NCBI RefSeq assembly: GCF_025465255.1
Contig: NZ_JAODNI010000206.1
Span: forward strand, 46,031-110,030
DNA from: Pseudonocardia sp.
GTDB lineage: Bacteria > Actinomycetota > Actinomycetes > Mycobacteriales > Pseudonocardiaceae
Direction of reading: 5' to 3'
DNA: 64,000 nucleotides
In this document: positions 8,084 to 18,620 of the stretch, piece after piece
Numbering within the stretch: the stretch's first letter is position 1
Layout: each line of letters starts with the position of its first letter
The notes under the pieces: model-generated
Told to the model about the DNA's origin: nothing
The model's database searches: none
What the model saw: only the letters and a program-made list of their open reading frames with translations
Translations under genes and position numbers: made by a program

Positions 8084-9259
8084 ATGAGTCCCCGCACCTC
8101 GGTCGTCTGGACACCGGAGTTCCTGAGCTACCAGCTGTCGGAGGACCACCCGCTCAATCCCGTGCGGCTGGACCTGACGATGCGCCTGGCCGCCGAGCTC
8201 GGCGTGCTCGACGACGTCGAGCTGCTGGTCCCCGAGCCCGCGACGGAGGAGGACCTCCTGCGGGTGCACGACCCGTCCTACCTGACGGCCGTGCGCTCGG
8301 CCCCGGAGATGCCCTTCGACGTCGGCCACGGGCTCGGCACCGACGACAACCCCATCTTCTTCGGGATGCACGAGGCCAGCGCGCTGATCTGCGGCGGCTC
8401 GATCGCCGCGGCGCGGGAGATCGCGGAGGGCCGGGCGGACCGGGCCGTCAACCTGGCGGGCGGGCTGCACCACGCCATGCGGAACCGCGCGGGCGGGTTC
8501 TGCGTCTACAACGACTGCTCGGTCGCGATCGCGTGGCTGCTGGAGCACGGCTACGACCGGATCGCCTACGTGGACGTCGACGTGCACCACGGCGACGGCG
8601 TGCAGGCCTCCTTCTACGACGACCCGCGCGTGCTCACCGTCTCCATGCACCAGCACCCGCTGACCCTCTGGCCGGGCACCGGCTGGCCCGGGGAGTTCGG
8701 CAGGGACAAGGGCGAGGGCTACGCCGTGAACGTGCCGCTGCCCCCGGGCACGGGCGACGCCGGCTGGCAGCGGGCGTTCAACGCCGTCGTCCCGTCGCTG
8801 CTCAAGGAGTTCCGCCCGCAGATCCTGGTCACCGAGTGCGGCGCGGACACCCATGCCGAGGACCCGCTGGCCAACCTGGAGCTGTCCGTGGACGGGCAGC
8901 GGGCGATCTACCACACGCTGCGCGAGCTGGCCGAGACCATGGCCGGCGGCAAGTGGCTGGTCCTCGGCGGCGGCGGGTACTCGTTGTTCCGGGTGGTCCC
9001 GCGCTCCTGGACGCACCTGCTGGCCACGGCCCTGGACCGGGACCTGGACCCGCGCCGGCCGATCCCGGCGGGCTGGACCGCGCACGCCACGACCCTGACC
9101 CGCCAGCCCCTGCCCGTCGCCATGACCGACAGCGCCGACCCCGCCTTCGTGCCCTGGGGCGACGGTGTCACCACAGACCGGGTCGACGGCGCCGTCGTCG
9201 ACTCCCGCCGTGCACTGTTCCCCCTGCACGGCCTCGACCCCGACGATCCCCGGGACTGA
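8084..9259 (+). CDS. acuC: AcuC-family lysine deacetylase (class I HDAC fold)
   Basis: A 391-residue zinc-dependent deacetylase of the acetoin-utilisation AcuC type, expected to remove acetyl groups from lysines of proteins such as acetyl-CoA synthetase. Signatures in order: double His in GGLHHAM (about 127-132), zinc-binding DVDVHHGDG (about 163-171), second zinc Asp in GADTHAEDPL (about 252) and the catalytic Tyr in GGGGYS (about 294). The ATG at 8084 is preceded by TAGCGT at leaderless spacing. One base separates its stop from the next ATG (9261), so it forms an operon with the GNAT/acyl-CoA-synthetase fusion. Confidence 0.9.
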   Translation: MSPRTSVVWTPEFLSYQLSEDHPLNPVRLDLTMRLAAELGVLDDVELLVPEPATEEDLLRVHDPSYLTAVRSAPEMPFDVGHGLGTDDNPIFFGMHEASALICGGSIAAAREIAEGRADRAVNLAGGLHHAMRNRAGGFCVYNDCSVAIAWLLEHGYDRIAYVDVDVHHGDGVQASFYDDPRVLTVSMHQHPLTLWPGTGWPGEFGRDKGEGYAVNVPLPPGTGDAGWQRAFNAVVPSLLKEFRPQILVTECGADTHAEDPLANLELSVDGQRAIYHTLRELAETMAGGKWLVLGGGGYSLFRVVPRSWTHLLATALDRDLDPRRPIPAGWTAHATTLTRQPLPVAMTDSADPAFVPWGDGVTTDRVDGAVVDSRRALFPLHGLDPDDPRD

Positions 9260-9260
9260 C

Positions 9261-11984
9261 ATGCCGGACACGAACGAGACGGATCCCGACCAGGCCGGCA
9301 CCCCGGCCGCGCCGGAGGTTCCCGAGGACGCCCCCGCCGGTTACCCCCGGCACTGGGAGGCGGACGTCGTCGCCTCGGACGGCGGCATCGTGCACCTGCG
9401 GCCGATCCTGCCCACGGACGCGGAACACATCACCGCGTTCCACAAGCAGCTCTCGGACCGCACCCGCTACCTGCGCTACTTCGGCCCCTACCCGCGGATC
9501 TCCCCGCGGGACCTGGAGCGTTTCACCAACGTCGACCACCGCAAACGGGTCGCGCTGATCGCCCTGCTCGGCGACGAGATCATCGCCGTCGGCCGGTACG
9601 AGGGCCTCGGGGACTCCGAGCCGGTCGTCTCCGCCGAGGTGGCCTTCGTCGTGCGGGACGACCACCAGGGCCGGGGGCTCGGCTCGATCCTGCTCGAACA
9701 CCTGGCCGCGGCCGCCCGGGAGAACGGGCTGTCGCGTTTCGAGGCCGAGGTGCTGGTGGAGAACCACCAGATGGTGCGCGTCTTCCGGGACGCCGGCTAC
9801 CAGGTCAGCCGCGCCTTCGCCGAGGGTGTGCTGCACCTCGAGTTCGACATCGAGGCCACCGCGAAGTCGCTCGCCGTGCGGGACTCCCGGGAACAGGCCG
9901 CCGAGGCGCGCAGCGTCGCGAACGTGCTGCACCCGACCTCCGTCGCGGTCATCGGGGCGTCCACGGACGAGTCGAAGATCGGCCACGCCGTGCTGTCGAA
10001 CCTGTTGCGCGCCAACTTCACCGGGCCCGTCTACCCGGTGAACCCGGAGGCGCGCTCCGTCCGCGGGGTCCGGGCCTACGGCTCGGTCACCGACATCCCG
10101 GACCACGTCGACCTCGCGGTGGTCGCGGTCCCGGCCTCGGGGATCGACGAGGTCATGGACTCCTGCCTGGAGAAGGGCGTCAAGGCGCTCCTCGTGGTCA
10201 GCTCGGGGTTCGCGGACGCCGGGGACAGCGGTACGGACGCCGAGCGCAAGCTCGTCGCGGAGGCCCGGGCGCACGGCATGCGGGTGATCGGCCCGAACGC
10301 CCTCGGCGTCGCGAACCTCTCCGACGACGTGCGGCTCAACGCCACCCTGGCCCCGGACCTGCCCGGGCGCGGCCGGGTGGGGTTCTTCTGCCAGTCCGGC
10401 GCGCTCGGCACGGCCATCCTCGCGAGCGCGAAGGACCGCGGGCTGGGGCTCTCGACGTTCGTCTCCGCCGGCAACCGGGCGGACGTCTCCGGCAACGACC
10501 TGCTGCAGTACTGGCAGACGGACTCGGCGACGGACGTCGTGCTGCTCTACCTGGAGACCTTCGGCAACCCGCGCAAGTTCGGCCGGCTCGCCCGGCGGCT
10601 CGCGCGGACCAAACCGGTGGTCGCGGTGAAGAGCGGGCGGTACTCGTCGCCGACGCGGCTGCGGGCCCGCTCCGTCCCGATCGACGACGCCAGCGTGCGT
10701 GCCCTGTTCGAGCAGTCCGGCGTGATCCGGGTCGACACCCTGTCCGAGCTCTTCGACACCGCGCTGCTGCTGTCCTACCAGCCGCTGCCGCGGGGCCGGC
10801 GGGTCGCGGTCGTCGGGAACTCGACGGCGCTGAACGTGCTGGTCACCGACGGCCTGCTGGACGAGGACATGACGGTCGCGGGGGATCCCGTCGACGTCGG
10901 TGCCGCAGCCACCCCGGGCGAGCTGGCCGCTGCGGTGACCAAGGCGATGGGGGCCGAGGGCGCGGACGAGGCGGACTCCCTCGTCGTCGTGTTCGTCCCG
11001 CCGATCGCGACGCCCGGGGCCGCCTACGCCCGCGCGCTGCGCGAGGCCGTCGCGGACACGGGAAAGCCGGTCGCCGCGGTGTTCCTCGCGGTCGAGGGCG
11101 TCCCGGACGAGCTGGCCGCACCGCTCCCGGACGGTTCGCCCGGGCCTGGGTCGGTGCCCAGTTACGCCAGCCCCGAGCGCGCCGTCGTGGCCCTGGCCCG
11201 GGTGGCGCGCTACGCCGAGTGGCGCTCGATGCCGGTCGGGGAGTTCGTGACGCCCGACGGCATCGACACCGACCGGGCCCGGGAGCTCGTCATCCGGCTG
11301 GGGTCGGACGAGACCCGCGCGCTCACCGACGAGGAGGCGGTCGAGCTGCTGGCGTGCTTCGGCATCCAGGTCACCGCCTTCCGCAAGGTGCGGGGCGCGG
11401 ACGCCGCGGTCGCCGCGGCGGACGAGCTCGGCTACCCGATCGCGCTCAAGGCGGTGGGGGACCGGTGGCGGCACCGGACGGACCTCGTCGGGGTCCGGCT
11501 GGACCTGGGCTCCGCGGCCGGGGTGCGCCGCGCGTTCGACGACCTGTCCCGGCTCACCGGCGGGGACGAGGTCTACGTGCAGCGGATGGCGCCCAAGGGG
11601 CCGTCGTGCGTGCTCGAGGTGGTGGAGGACCCGTCGTTCGGCTCGCTCGTGTCGTTCGGGCTCTCCGGGATGGCGACGCAGCTGCTGGAGGACCGGGCGT
11701 TCCGGGTCGTTCCGCTGTCGACCGAGGACGCCGCCAGCCTGGTCCGGGCGCCGCGGGCGGCCCCGCTGCTCACCGGCTACCGGGGCAGCGAGCCCGTCCG
11801 CCTCGACGCGCTGGAGGATCTGGCGCTGCGGGTCGGGAAGATCGCCGAGGAGCTCCCGGAGGTCCGCTCGCTGGCCCTGGACCCCGTCCTGGCCAGCCCG
11901 GAGGGCGCCTTCGTGACCGGCGCCCGGGTCGTCCTGGGACCGCCCCCGACCCGGGACGACGCGGGCCCGCGGCGCCTGAGCTGA
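9261..11984 (+). CDS. GNAT acetyltransferase fused to NDP-forming acyl-CoA synthetase-like domain (Pat-type, GNAT at N-terminus)
   Basis: A 907-residue fusion. Residues about 30-195 form a GNAT acetyltransferase with acetyl-CoA loop DDHQGRGLGSILLE (about 134). From about 221 (VAVIGAS) comes a CoA-binding Rossmann domain, then succinyl-CoA-ligase-like domains (FFCQSGALGT near 375) and a C-terminal ATP-grasp from about 690. In active ADP-forming synthetases the segment after VALKSGR contains SHTGA with the phosphorylated His; here the corresponding stretch (about 453-480, VAVKSGRYSS and on) lacks it. So the synthetase part is probably a sensor, as in Pat proteins. The GNAT-first order matches the Streptomyces PatA layout I know. 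The partner deacetylase is encoded immediately upstream. Confidence 0.87.
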   Translation: MPDTNETDPDQAGTPAAPEVPEDAPAGYPRHWEADVVASDGGIVHLRPILPTDAEHITAFHKQLSDRTRYLRYFGPYPRISPRDLERFTNVDHRKRVALIALLGDEIIAVGRYEGLGDSEPVVSAEVAFVVRDDHQGRGLGSILLEHLAAAARENGLSRFEAEVLVENHQMVRVFRDAGYQVSRAFAEGVLHLEFDIEATAKSLAVRDSREQAAEARSVANVLHPTSVAVIGASTDESKIGHAVLSNLLRANFTGPVYPVNPEARSVRGVRAYGSVTDIPDHVDLAVVAVPASGIDEVMDSCLEKGVKALLVVSSGFADAGDSGTDAERKLVAEARAHGMRVIGPNALGVANLSDDVRLNATLAPDLPGRGRVGFFCQSGALGTAILASAKDRGLGLSTFVSAGNRADVSGNDLLQYWQTDSATDVVLLYLETFGNPRKFGRLARRLARTKPVVAVKSGRYSSPTRLRARSVPIDDASVRALFEQSGVIRVDTLSELFDTALLLSYQPLPRGRRVAVVGNSTALNVLVTDGLLDEDMTVAGDPVDVGAAATPGELAAAVTKAMGAEGADEADSLVVVFVPPIATPGAAYARALREAVADTGKPVAAVFLAVEGVPDELAAPLPDGSPGPGSVPSYASPERAVVALARVARYAEWRSMPVGEFVTPDGIDTDRARELVIRLGSDETRALTDEEAVELLACFGIQVTAFRKVRGADAAVAAADELGYPIALKAVGDRWRHRTDLVGVRLDLGSAAGVRRAFDDLSRLTGGDEVYVQRMAPKGPSCVLEVVEDPSFGSLVSFGLSGMATQLLEDRAFRVVPLSTEDAASLVRAPRAAPLLTGYRGSEPVRLDALEDLALRVGKIAEELPEVRSLALDPVLASPEGAFVTGARVVLGPPPTRDDAGPRRLS

Positions 11985-11991
11985 ACCCCCG

Positions 11992-12025
11992 CCGGACCGC
12001 GTCGTGGAGCCACGACGCGGTCCGG
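11992..12025. terminator. Bidirectional terminator between Pat-type gene and fumarase
   Basis: A perfect 16-bp inverted repeat (11992-12007 with 12010-12025; arm CCGGACCGCGTCGTGG) with two central bases. It lies between converging genes (stop at 11984 plus strand, stop at 12030 minus strand) and can serve both. Confidence 0.85.
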
Positions 12026-12029
12026 GGCG

Positions 12030-13688
<1,659 letters not shown>

Positions 13689-13937
13689 GGGAGGAAACTA
13701 CCCCGGGCCCGGGGCGGCCCGGACGTGATGTGTGCGGCGGGCACGGGAGGCGCGATGTGGTCGGGAGGCCGGACCGACCCCCGTCCGGTCCGACCTCCCG
13801 GGGAACGCACCGCGCGGGCAGGACCCGCCGGTGCGAGGAAGGGGTGAAGCGACCCTGTCGTACGTACCTGGCCCGGTCAACTCGTCCCGAGGTGAAATCT
13901 TGGTGTCGAGCAGCGGGACTGAACGAGCGTACAGAAG

Positions 13938-13943
13938 TAGTGT
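13938..13943 (+). promoter_or_regulatory. -10-like TAGTGT, leaderless start of CoxL-like gene
   Basis: TAGTGT ends 7 bases before the ATG at 13951. This favours ATG 13951 over the in-frame GTG at 13942, which lies inside the hexamer. Confidence 0.5.
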
Positions 13944-13950
13944 GAGTCAC

Positions 13951-16320
13951 ATGCGTGGATCCATTCTCGGAACCGCGGTGCGCCGCGTCGAGGACCCCGA
14001 CCTGATCACCGGCAACACCACCTACGTGGGCAACCTCTCGGCGAACGGCAGCATCGACGGCCTGCTGCACGTGGCCTTCGTGCGCTCCCCGCTGGCGCAC
14101 GGCCTGGTGACGGGCATCGAGACGGCGGACGCCGCTGCGGCCGACGGTGTCGTCGCGGTCTACACCGCCGCAGACCTGGGCCTGCCGGCGCACCACGGCC
14201 TGATGGTCCTCAACCCGGACCTGCCCCGTCCCCCGCTCGCGACGGACCGCGTCCGTTTCGTCGGTGAGGCGGTGGCGATGGTCGTCGCGGAGAGCAAGGC
14301 CGCGGCCGTCGACGCCGCCGAGCTGGTGGAGGTGGACTACGACCCGCTGCCCGCCGTCGTCGACCCGGAGGAGGCCTTCGCGCCCGACGCCGAGCTGCAG
14401 TTCCCGGAGCAGGGGTCCAACCTCGCCGCCGGGCTCCGCGACGGCAACAGCGCCGCCGCACTCGACGGGGCGGAGGTCGTCGTCCGCGCGCGGATGGTGA
14501 ACCAGCGCCTCGCCGTGGTCCCGATGGAGGGCAACGCGATCGTCGTCGACCCGCGGGGCGATGCGAATCACGACCTGCTCATCCACGTCTCGACGCAGAT
14601 GCCGCACGGCTTCCGGGCGCAGCTCGCCGGCATCCTCGGCCTCGACGCCGCGACGGTCCGGGTGATCGCCCCGCACGTCGGCGGCGCCTTCGGCGGCAAG
14701 GCCGGGGTGCTCGCCGAGCACACCGCCGTCGTCGGGGCGTCGCGCCGACTGGGCCGCCCGCTGGCCTGGGTGGAGACCCGCTCGGAGAACCTCGTCTCGA
14801 TGCCGCACGGCCGCTCGCAGGTCGGGTACTACGAGCTCGGGCTGACCCGGGACGGGATGATGACCGGGCTGCGCTGCCGCGTCGTCGGGGACGCCGGCGC
14901 CTACGCCGGGTTCGGCGGCGCGCTGCCGCTGCACATGACGTACGTGATGGCGCCGGGCGTCTACGCCATCCCGAAGGTCGGCTACGACGCGGCGTCGGCC
15001 CTGACCAACACCACGCCCGTCGGCGCGTTCCGCGGCGCCGGACGCCCGGAGGCGGCGGCGCACCTCGAGCGGCTGGTGGACATCGCGGCCGTCGAGCTGA
15101 ACATGGACCCGGTGGAGCTTCGCCGGCGGAACTTCCTGGACCCGTCCGCGTTCCCGCTGACCACGCCGGTCGGCGCGGCCTACGACGTCGGGGACTACGA
15201 CCTGCCGCTGCGCGAGGCGCTGCGCCTCGCGGACTACGAGAAGCTCCGGGAGGAGCAGCAGTCCCGGCGCGAGGCGCAGGACCCGGTGCAGCTCGGCATC
15301 GGGATCGCCGTCTACGTGGAGATCACCGCCGGTGGCGGCGGCAGCGAGTACGGCTCGGTGCACGTGCACGCCGACGGCACCGCGACCGTCTCGGCCGGGA
15401 CGTCCGCGCACGGCCAGGGCCACGCGACGTCGTTCGCGATGCTCGTGTCGGACCGCCTCGGCATCCCCATGGACAGGATCAGCTACGCGCAGTCCGACAC
15501 CGCGACGGTCCCGCGCGGCGGCGGCACAGGCGGTTCGCGGTCGCTGCAGATGGGCGGCTCGGCCGTCGACAAGGCCGCGACCGACGTGCTGGACCAGGCC
15601 CGGAACCGGGCGGCGGCGATGCTCGAGGCGAGCGTCGACGACGTCGAGCTCACCGACGGCGGCGAGTTCGGCGTCACCGGGGTGCCGACGCCCACGGTCA
15701 CCTGGCAGCAGATCGCGAGCGGGGCCGAGGCGGCCGGGCAGACGCTCTTCGCGGGCCTCGACGCCACCCAGGACGGCGCGACGTTCCCGTTCGGCGCGCA
15801 CGTGTCCGTCGTAGAGGTCGACACCGAGACCGGGCGGGTCAGCCCGCGCCGACACCTCGCCGTCGACGACTGCGGGCGGATCCTCAACCCGCTGCTCGTC
15901 GAGGGCCAGCAGCACGGCGGGCTGGCCCAGGGCATCGCGCAGGCGCTCTACGAGGAGGTCGTCTACGACGCGGACGGGCAGCCCCTGACCTCGACGCTCG
16001 CGGACTACCACGTCCCGACCGCCGCGGACCTGTTCCCGTTCGAGGCCGCGACCACCGAGACCCCGACCCACATGAACCCGCTGGGCGCGAAGGGGATCGG
16101 TGAGTCCGCGACCATCGGGTCGACGCCCGCGGTGCAGAACGCGATCGTCGACGCGCTGCGGCCGTTCGGGGTGCGGCACATCGACCTGCCGTGTACGCCG
16201 GAGCGGATCTGGCGGGCGATCCGGGCGGGGGGTGAGGACCCGTGGCGCGAGCCGCCAGCGATCTTCGACGACCTGCCGCGGCGGGGTGGCGACAGCACCG
16301 AGGAGGCCGGGGCGATCTGA
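13951..16320 (+). CDS. Molybdopterin-binding large subunit of xanthine/aldehyde/CO dehydrogenase family (orphan CoxL-like)
   Basis: A 789-residue catalytic subunit of the xanthine oxidase family, which hydroxylates aldehydes or N-heterocycles at a Mo-cytosine-dinucleotide centre. It has the small N-terminal domain (GTAVRRVEDPDLITG), then cofactor motifs GGAFGGKAG (about 243), GAFRGAGRPEAA (about 358), GGGTGGSRS (about 523), and the catalytic Glu in LGAKGIGES (about 711). The form I CO-dehydrogenase active-site loop (AYxCSFR) is absent, so it is not a true CO oxidiser. The usual FAD (CoxM) and 2Fe-2S (CoxS) subunit genes are not adjacent: the neighbours are fumarase and a beta-lactamase-fold hydrolase. 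Its electron partners must be encoded elsewhere. Confidence 0.88.
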   Translation: MRGSILGTAVRRVEDPDLITGNTTYVGNLSANGSIDGLLHVAFVRSPLAHGLVTGIETADAAAADGVVAVYTAADLGLPAHHGLMVLNPDLPRPPLATDRVRFVGEAVAMVVAESKAAAVDAAELVEVDYDPLPAVVDPEEAFAPDAELQFPEQGSNLAAGLRDGNSAAALDGAEVVVRARMVNQRLAVVPMEGNAIVVDPRGDANHDLLIHVSTQMPHGFRAQLAGILGLDAATVRVIAPHVGGAFGGKAGVLAEHTAVVGASRRLGRPLAWVETRSENLVSMPHGRSQVGYYELGLTRDGMMTGLRCRVVGDAGAYAGFGGALPLHMTYVMAPGVYAIPKVGYDAASALTNTTPVGAFRGAGRPEAAAHLERLVDIAAVELNMDPVELRRRNFLDPSAFPLTTPVGAAYDVGDYDLPLREALRLADYEKLREEQQSRREAQDPVQLGIGIAVYVEITAGGGGSEYGSVHVHADGTATVSAGTSAHGQGHATSFAMLVSDRLGIPMDRISYAQSDTATVPRGGGTGGSRSLQMGGSAVDKAATDVLDQARNRAAAMLEASVDDVELTDGGEFGVTGVPTPTVTWQQIASGAEAAGQTLFAGLDATQDGATFPFGAHVSVVEVDTETGRVSPRRHLAVDDCGRILNPLLVEGQQHGGLAQGIAQALYEEVVYDADGQPLTSTLADYHVPTAADLFPFEAATTETPTHMNPLGAKGIGESATIGSTPAVQNAIVDALRPFGVRHIDLPCTPERIWRAIRAGGEDPWREPPAIFDDLPRRGGDSTEEAGAI

Positions 16321-16336
16321 TCCGGTCTCGGCGCTC

Positions 16337-16376
16337 GTGCGCGGAAAACGTCGTCGGAACAACGTTATCCGCGCAC
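16337..16376. repeat. Dispersed 3'-end palindrome, copy A1
   Basis: A 40-bp imperfect palindrome, outer arm GTGCGCGGA pairing with TCCGCGCAC and inner AACGT with ACGTT. It lies 16 bp after the CoxL-like stop. It belongs to the same family as copies at 29031, 33279, 50740, 51114, 53124, 58115 and 62296. Confidence 0.85.
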
Positions 16377-16495
16377 GGGCGGCGAAGCCGCACCCTGCCC
16401 GTTCGGAGGGGACCGGTTGCCGTGGCCGCCCCCTGTCGGAAGGCTGTGCGTCGAATCACATCGGACTGGCAGCGTTGCCAGAAGGAGCAGCCCCC

Positions 16496-17650
16496 ATGAG
16501 CTCAGCCATCGACCAGGCACTCCAGGACGCGGTCGCGGCCGGATCGGTTCCCCAGGCCGTCGCGATCGCGGCGGACCGGGACGGAAACATCCTCTACGAG
16601 GGCGGCGCCGGGCCGCGCTCGGCCGGCTCGGACGAGCCGGCGGGCGTCGACACGCACTTCCGGATCGCGTCCATGACCAAGATGGTCGCCACGACGGCCG
16701 CCCTGCAGCAGGTCGAGCAGGGGAACCTCGAGCTCGAGGCGCCGATCGACACGATCCTCCCGCAGTTCGCGGACCTGCAGGTCCTCGAGGGTTTCGACGG
16801 CGACACCCCCAAGTACCGCCCCGCCGGCGCCCGCGCCACGGTCAAGCAGCTGATCACCCACACGACCGGCCTGAGCTACTGGTTCTGGAACCCGGAGATC
16901 GTGGAGTGGGAGCGGGTCACCGGGACCCCGAACGTGCTCACCGGGGACAAGGCGATCTTCACCGCCCCGCTGATCGCGGACCCGGGGACGAAGTTCGAGT
17001 ACGGGATCAACACGGACTGGCTCGGTGAGGTCGTCCGCGAGGTCAGCGGGCAGAACCTGAAGGACTACCTGGCCGAACACGTCCTGGGCCCGCTCGGGAT
17101 GAACCGGACGTCGTTCACGCCGAGCGAGGCGGACCGCGCCAACCTCGCCGCGATCCACATCAAGGGCGAGGACGGCGACTGGGTCGCCACGGACGTCGAC
17201 TGGTCGACGGCACCGCAGTGGTGGGCCGGCGGCCACGGCCTCTACTCCACCCCGCGGGACTACCTGCGTTTCCAGCTGATGCTGCTCAACAACGGGACGC
17301 TCGACGGCGAACAGATCCTGCAGGCGTCGACGGTCGAGCAGGCGTTCACCAACCAGATCGGCTCGCTGGACTTCCCGACCCACATCCCGACCGGCGACCC
17401 CGCCGTCTCCGGGCCGTGGAACGGGCCGCCCGGGATGAAGTGGGGCCACGGCCTGCTGCTCAACACCGTCCAGGAGCCGGGCCTGCGTGCCGCCTACAGC
17501 GGGGCGTGGGCCGGGGTGTTCAACAGCCACTACTGGGTCGACCCGACCTCCGGGGTGACCGGCGCGATCTACAGCCAGTTCCTGCCGTTCATCCCGGCCG
17601 AGGCCATGCAGCTGTACCAGGACTTCGAGCGGGAGGTCTACCGCCTCTGA
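16496..17650 (+). CDS. Serine hydrolase of the beta-lactamase/esterase fold (class C-like)
   Basis: A 384-residue protein of the beta-lactamase-related (PF00144-type) serine hydrolases. Visible motifs: SMTK (about 58-61, nucleophile Ser and general base Lys), the second-motif Tyr in FEYGINTDWLG (about 168), GHGLYSTPRDYLRF in the middle, and a Gly-rich C-terminal segment GMKWGHGLLL. No signal peptide is visible, so it is likely a cytoplasmic esterase, lactonase or peptidase rather than a resistance enzyme. The ATG at 16496 follows AGAAGGAG. It stands alone between the CoxL-like gene and the FAH gene. Confidence 0.85.
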   Translation: MSSAIDQALQDAVAAGSVPQAVAIAADRDGNILYEGGAGPRSAGSDEPAGVDTHFRIASMTKMVATTAALQQVEQGNLELEAPIDTILPQFADLQVLEGFDGDTPKYRPAGARATVKQLITHTTGLSYWFWNPEIVEWERVTGTPNVLTGDKAIFTAPLIADPGTKFEYGINTDWLGEVVREVSGQNLKDYLAEHVLGPLGMNRTSFTPSEADRANLAAIHIKGEDGDWVATDVDWSTAPQWWAGGHGLYSTPRDYLRFQLMLLNNGTLDGEQILQASTVEQAFTNQIGSLDFPTHIPTGDPAVSGPWNGPPGMKWGHGLLLNTVQEPGLRAAYSGAWAGVFNSHYWVDPTSGVTGAIYSQFLPFIPAEAMQLYQDFEREVYRL

Positions 17651-17777
17651 GGTCGTCCCGGCGGGTGGCGGCGGGCGCCGGAGCGCCGTCGCCGCTCGTG
17701 AGGGGCGGGTATCGGGGCGGACGGGGCATATCGCAGACTCCTACCGTGACGGTGAGGACGAGCGTGGAGCGGACGCG

Positions 17778-18620
17778 ATGAGGCTGGCGACGATCCGGAC
17801 GGCCGTGGGGACCCGGGCGGTCCGCGTGGACGCGGACGCGGCGGTCGAGACCGGCGAGGCGGACCTGCGTGCCCTGCTGTCCCGCGGGGACTGGGCCGCC
17901 CACGCCGCCGCGGCGGCGGGCCCGACGCACCCGGTCGAGGGCCTGGACTACGCCCCGCTGGTGCCCTCGCCCGAGAAGATCATCTGCGTCGGGCTGAACT
18001 ACCGGGACCACGTCCTCGAGATGGGCAATCAGCTCCCCGAGTACCCGACGGTCTTCGCGAAGTTCGCCCCCGCGCTGGTCGGCGCGTACGACGACATCGA
18101 GCTGCCCACCATCTCGACCGCGGTGGACTACGAGGCCGAGCTCACGCTCGTCATCGGGCGTCCGGTCCGGGACGCCGACGACGCGGCGGCGGCCGCCGCC
18201 ATCGCCGGCTACACGATCCTCAACGACGTGAGCATGCGGGACTTCCAGAACCGCACCAAGCAGTTCCTGCAGGGCAAGACGTTCGAGCACTCGACGCCGC
18301 TCGGCCCGGTCCTGGTGACGCCGGACGAACTGCCCGAGGGCGGCTGGGCCATCTCCAGCAGCCTCGACGGGGAGGTCATGCAGGACTCCACCACGGACCA
18401 GCTGGTCTTCGGCGCGGTCGAGCTCGTCAAGTACCTCTCCGCGATCCTCACGCTCAACCCCGGCGACGTCATCGCCACCGGCACGCCCGGCGGCGTGGGG
18501 CACGCCCGCAAGCCCCCGCGCTACCTCACCGACGGAACCGAGCTGGTCACATCGATCACGGGGATCGGCGAGTGCCGCAACACCTGCCGACTGAAGGCGC
18601 GGGCGGGCTCGGCGACGTGA
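17778..18620 (+). CDS. Fumarylacetoacetate hydrolase family protein (fumarylpyruvate hydrolase-like)
   Basis: A 280-residue FAH-fold C-C bond hydrolase. The FAH core begins near residue 65 (IICVGLNYRDHVLEMG). The metal ligands are seen as the acidic pair in DYEAELTLVIG (about 117) and the Asp in NDVSMRDFQNR (about 148); NPGDVIATGTPGGVG closes the active site. The stop overlaps the next gene's GTG start as GTGA (18617-18620). A following mycothiol-dependent-type maleylpyruvate isomerase makes fumarylpyruvate hydrolase of the gentisate pathway the most likely role. No gentisate dioxygenase gene is in the window, so a 2-hydroxymuconate-type or acylpyruvase role remains possible. Confidence 0.85.
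   Translation: MRLATIRTAVGTRAVRVDADAAVETGEADLRALLSRGDWAAHAAAAAGPTHPVEGLDYAPLVPSPEKIICVGLNYRDHVLEMGNQLPEYPTVFAKFAPALVGAYDDIELPTISTAVDYEAELTLVIGRPVRDADDAAAAAAIAGYTILNDVSMRDFQNRTKQFLQGKTFEHSTPLGPVLVTPDELPEGGWAISSSLDGEVMQDSTTDQLVFGAVELVKYLSAILTLNPGDVIATGTPGGVGHARKPPRYLTDGTELVTSITGIGECRNTCRLKARAGSAT

Noticed and set aside
13951..16320. Carbon monoxide dehydrogenase (form I CoxL)
   Set aside because: The form I active-site loop AYxCSFR is absent (GAFRGAGRPE is present) and coxM/coxS are missing.
16496..17650. Beta-lactam resistance gene
   Set aside because: No signal peptide, and only the general serine-hydrolase motifs are present; this fold is mostly esterases and peptidases.
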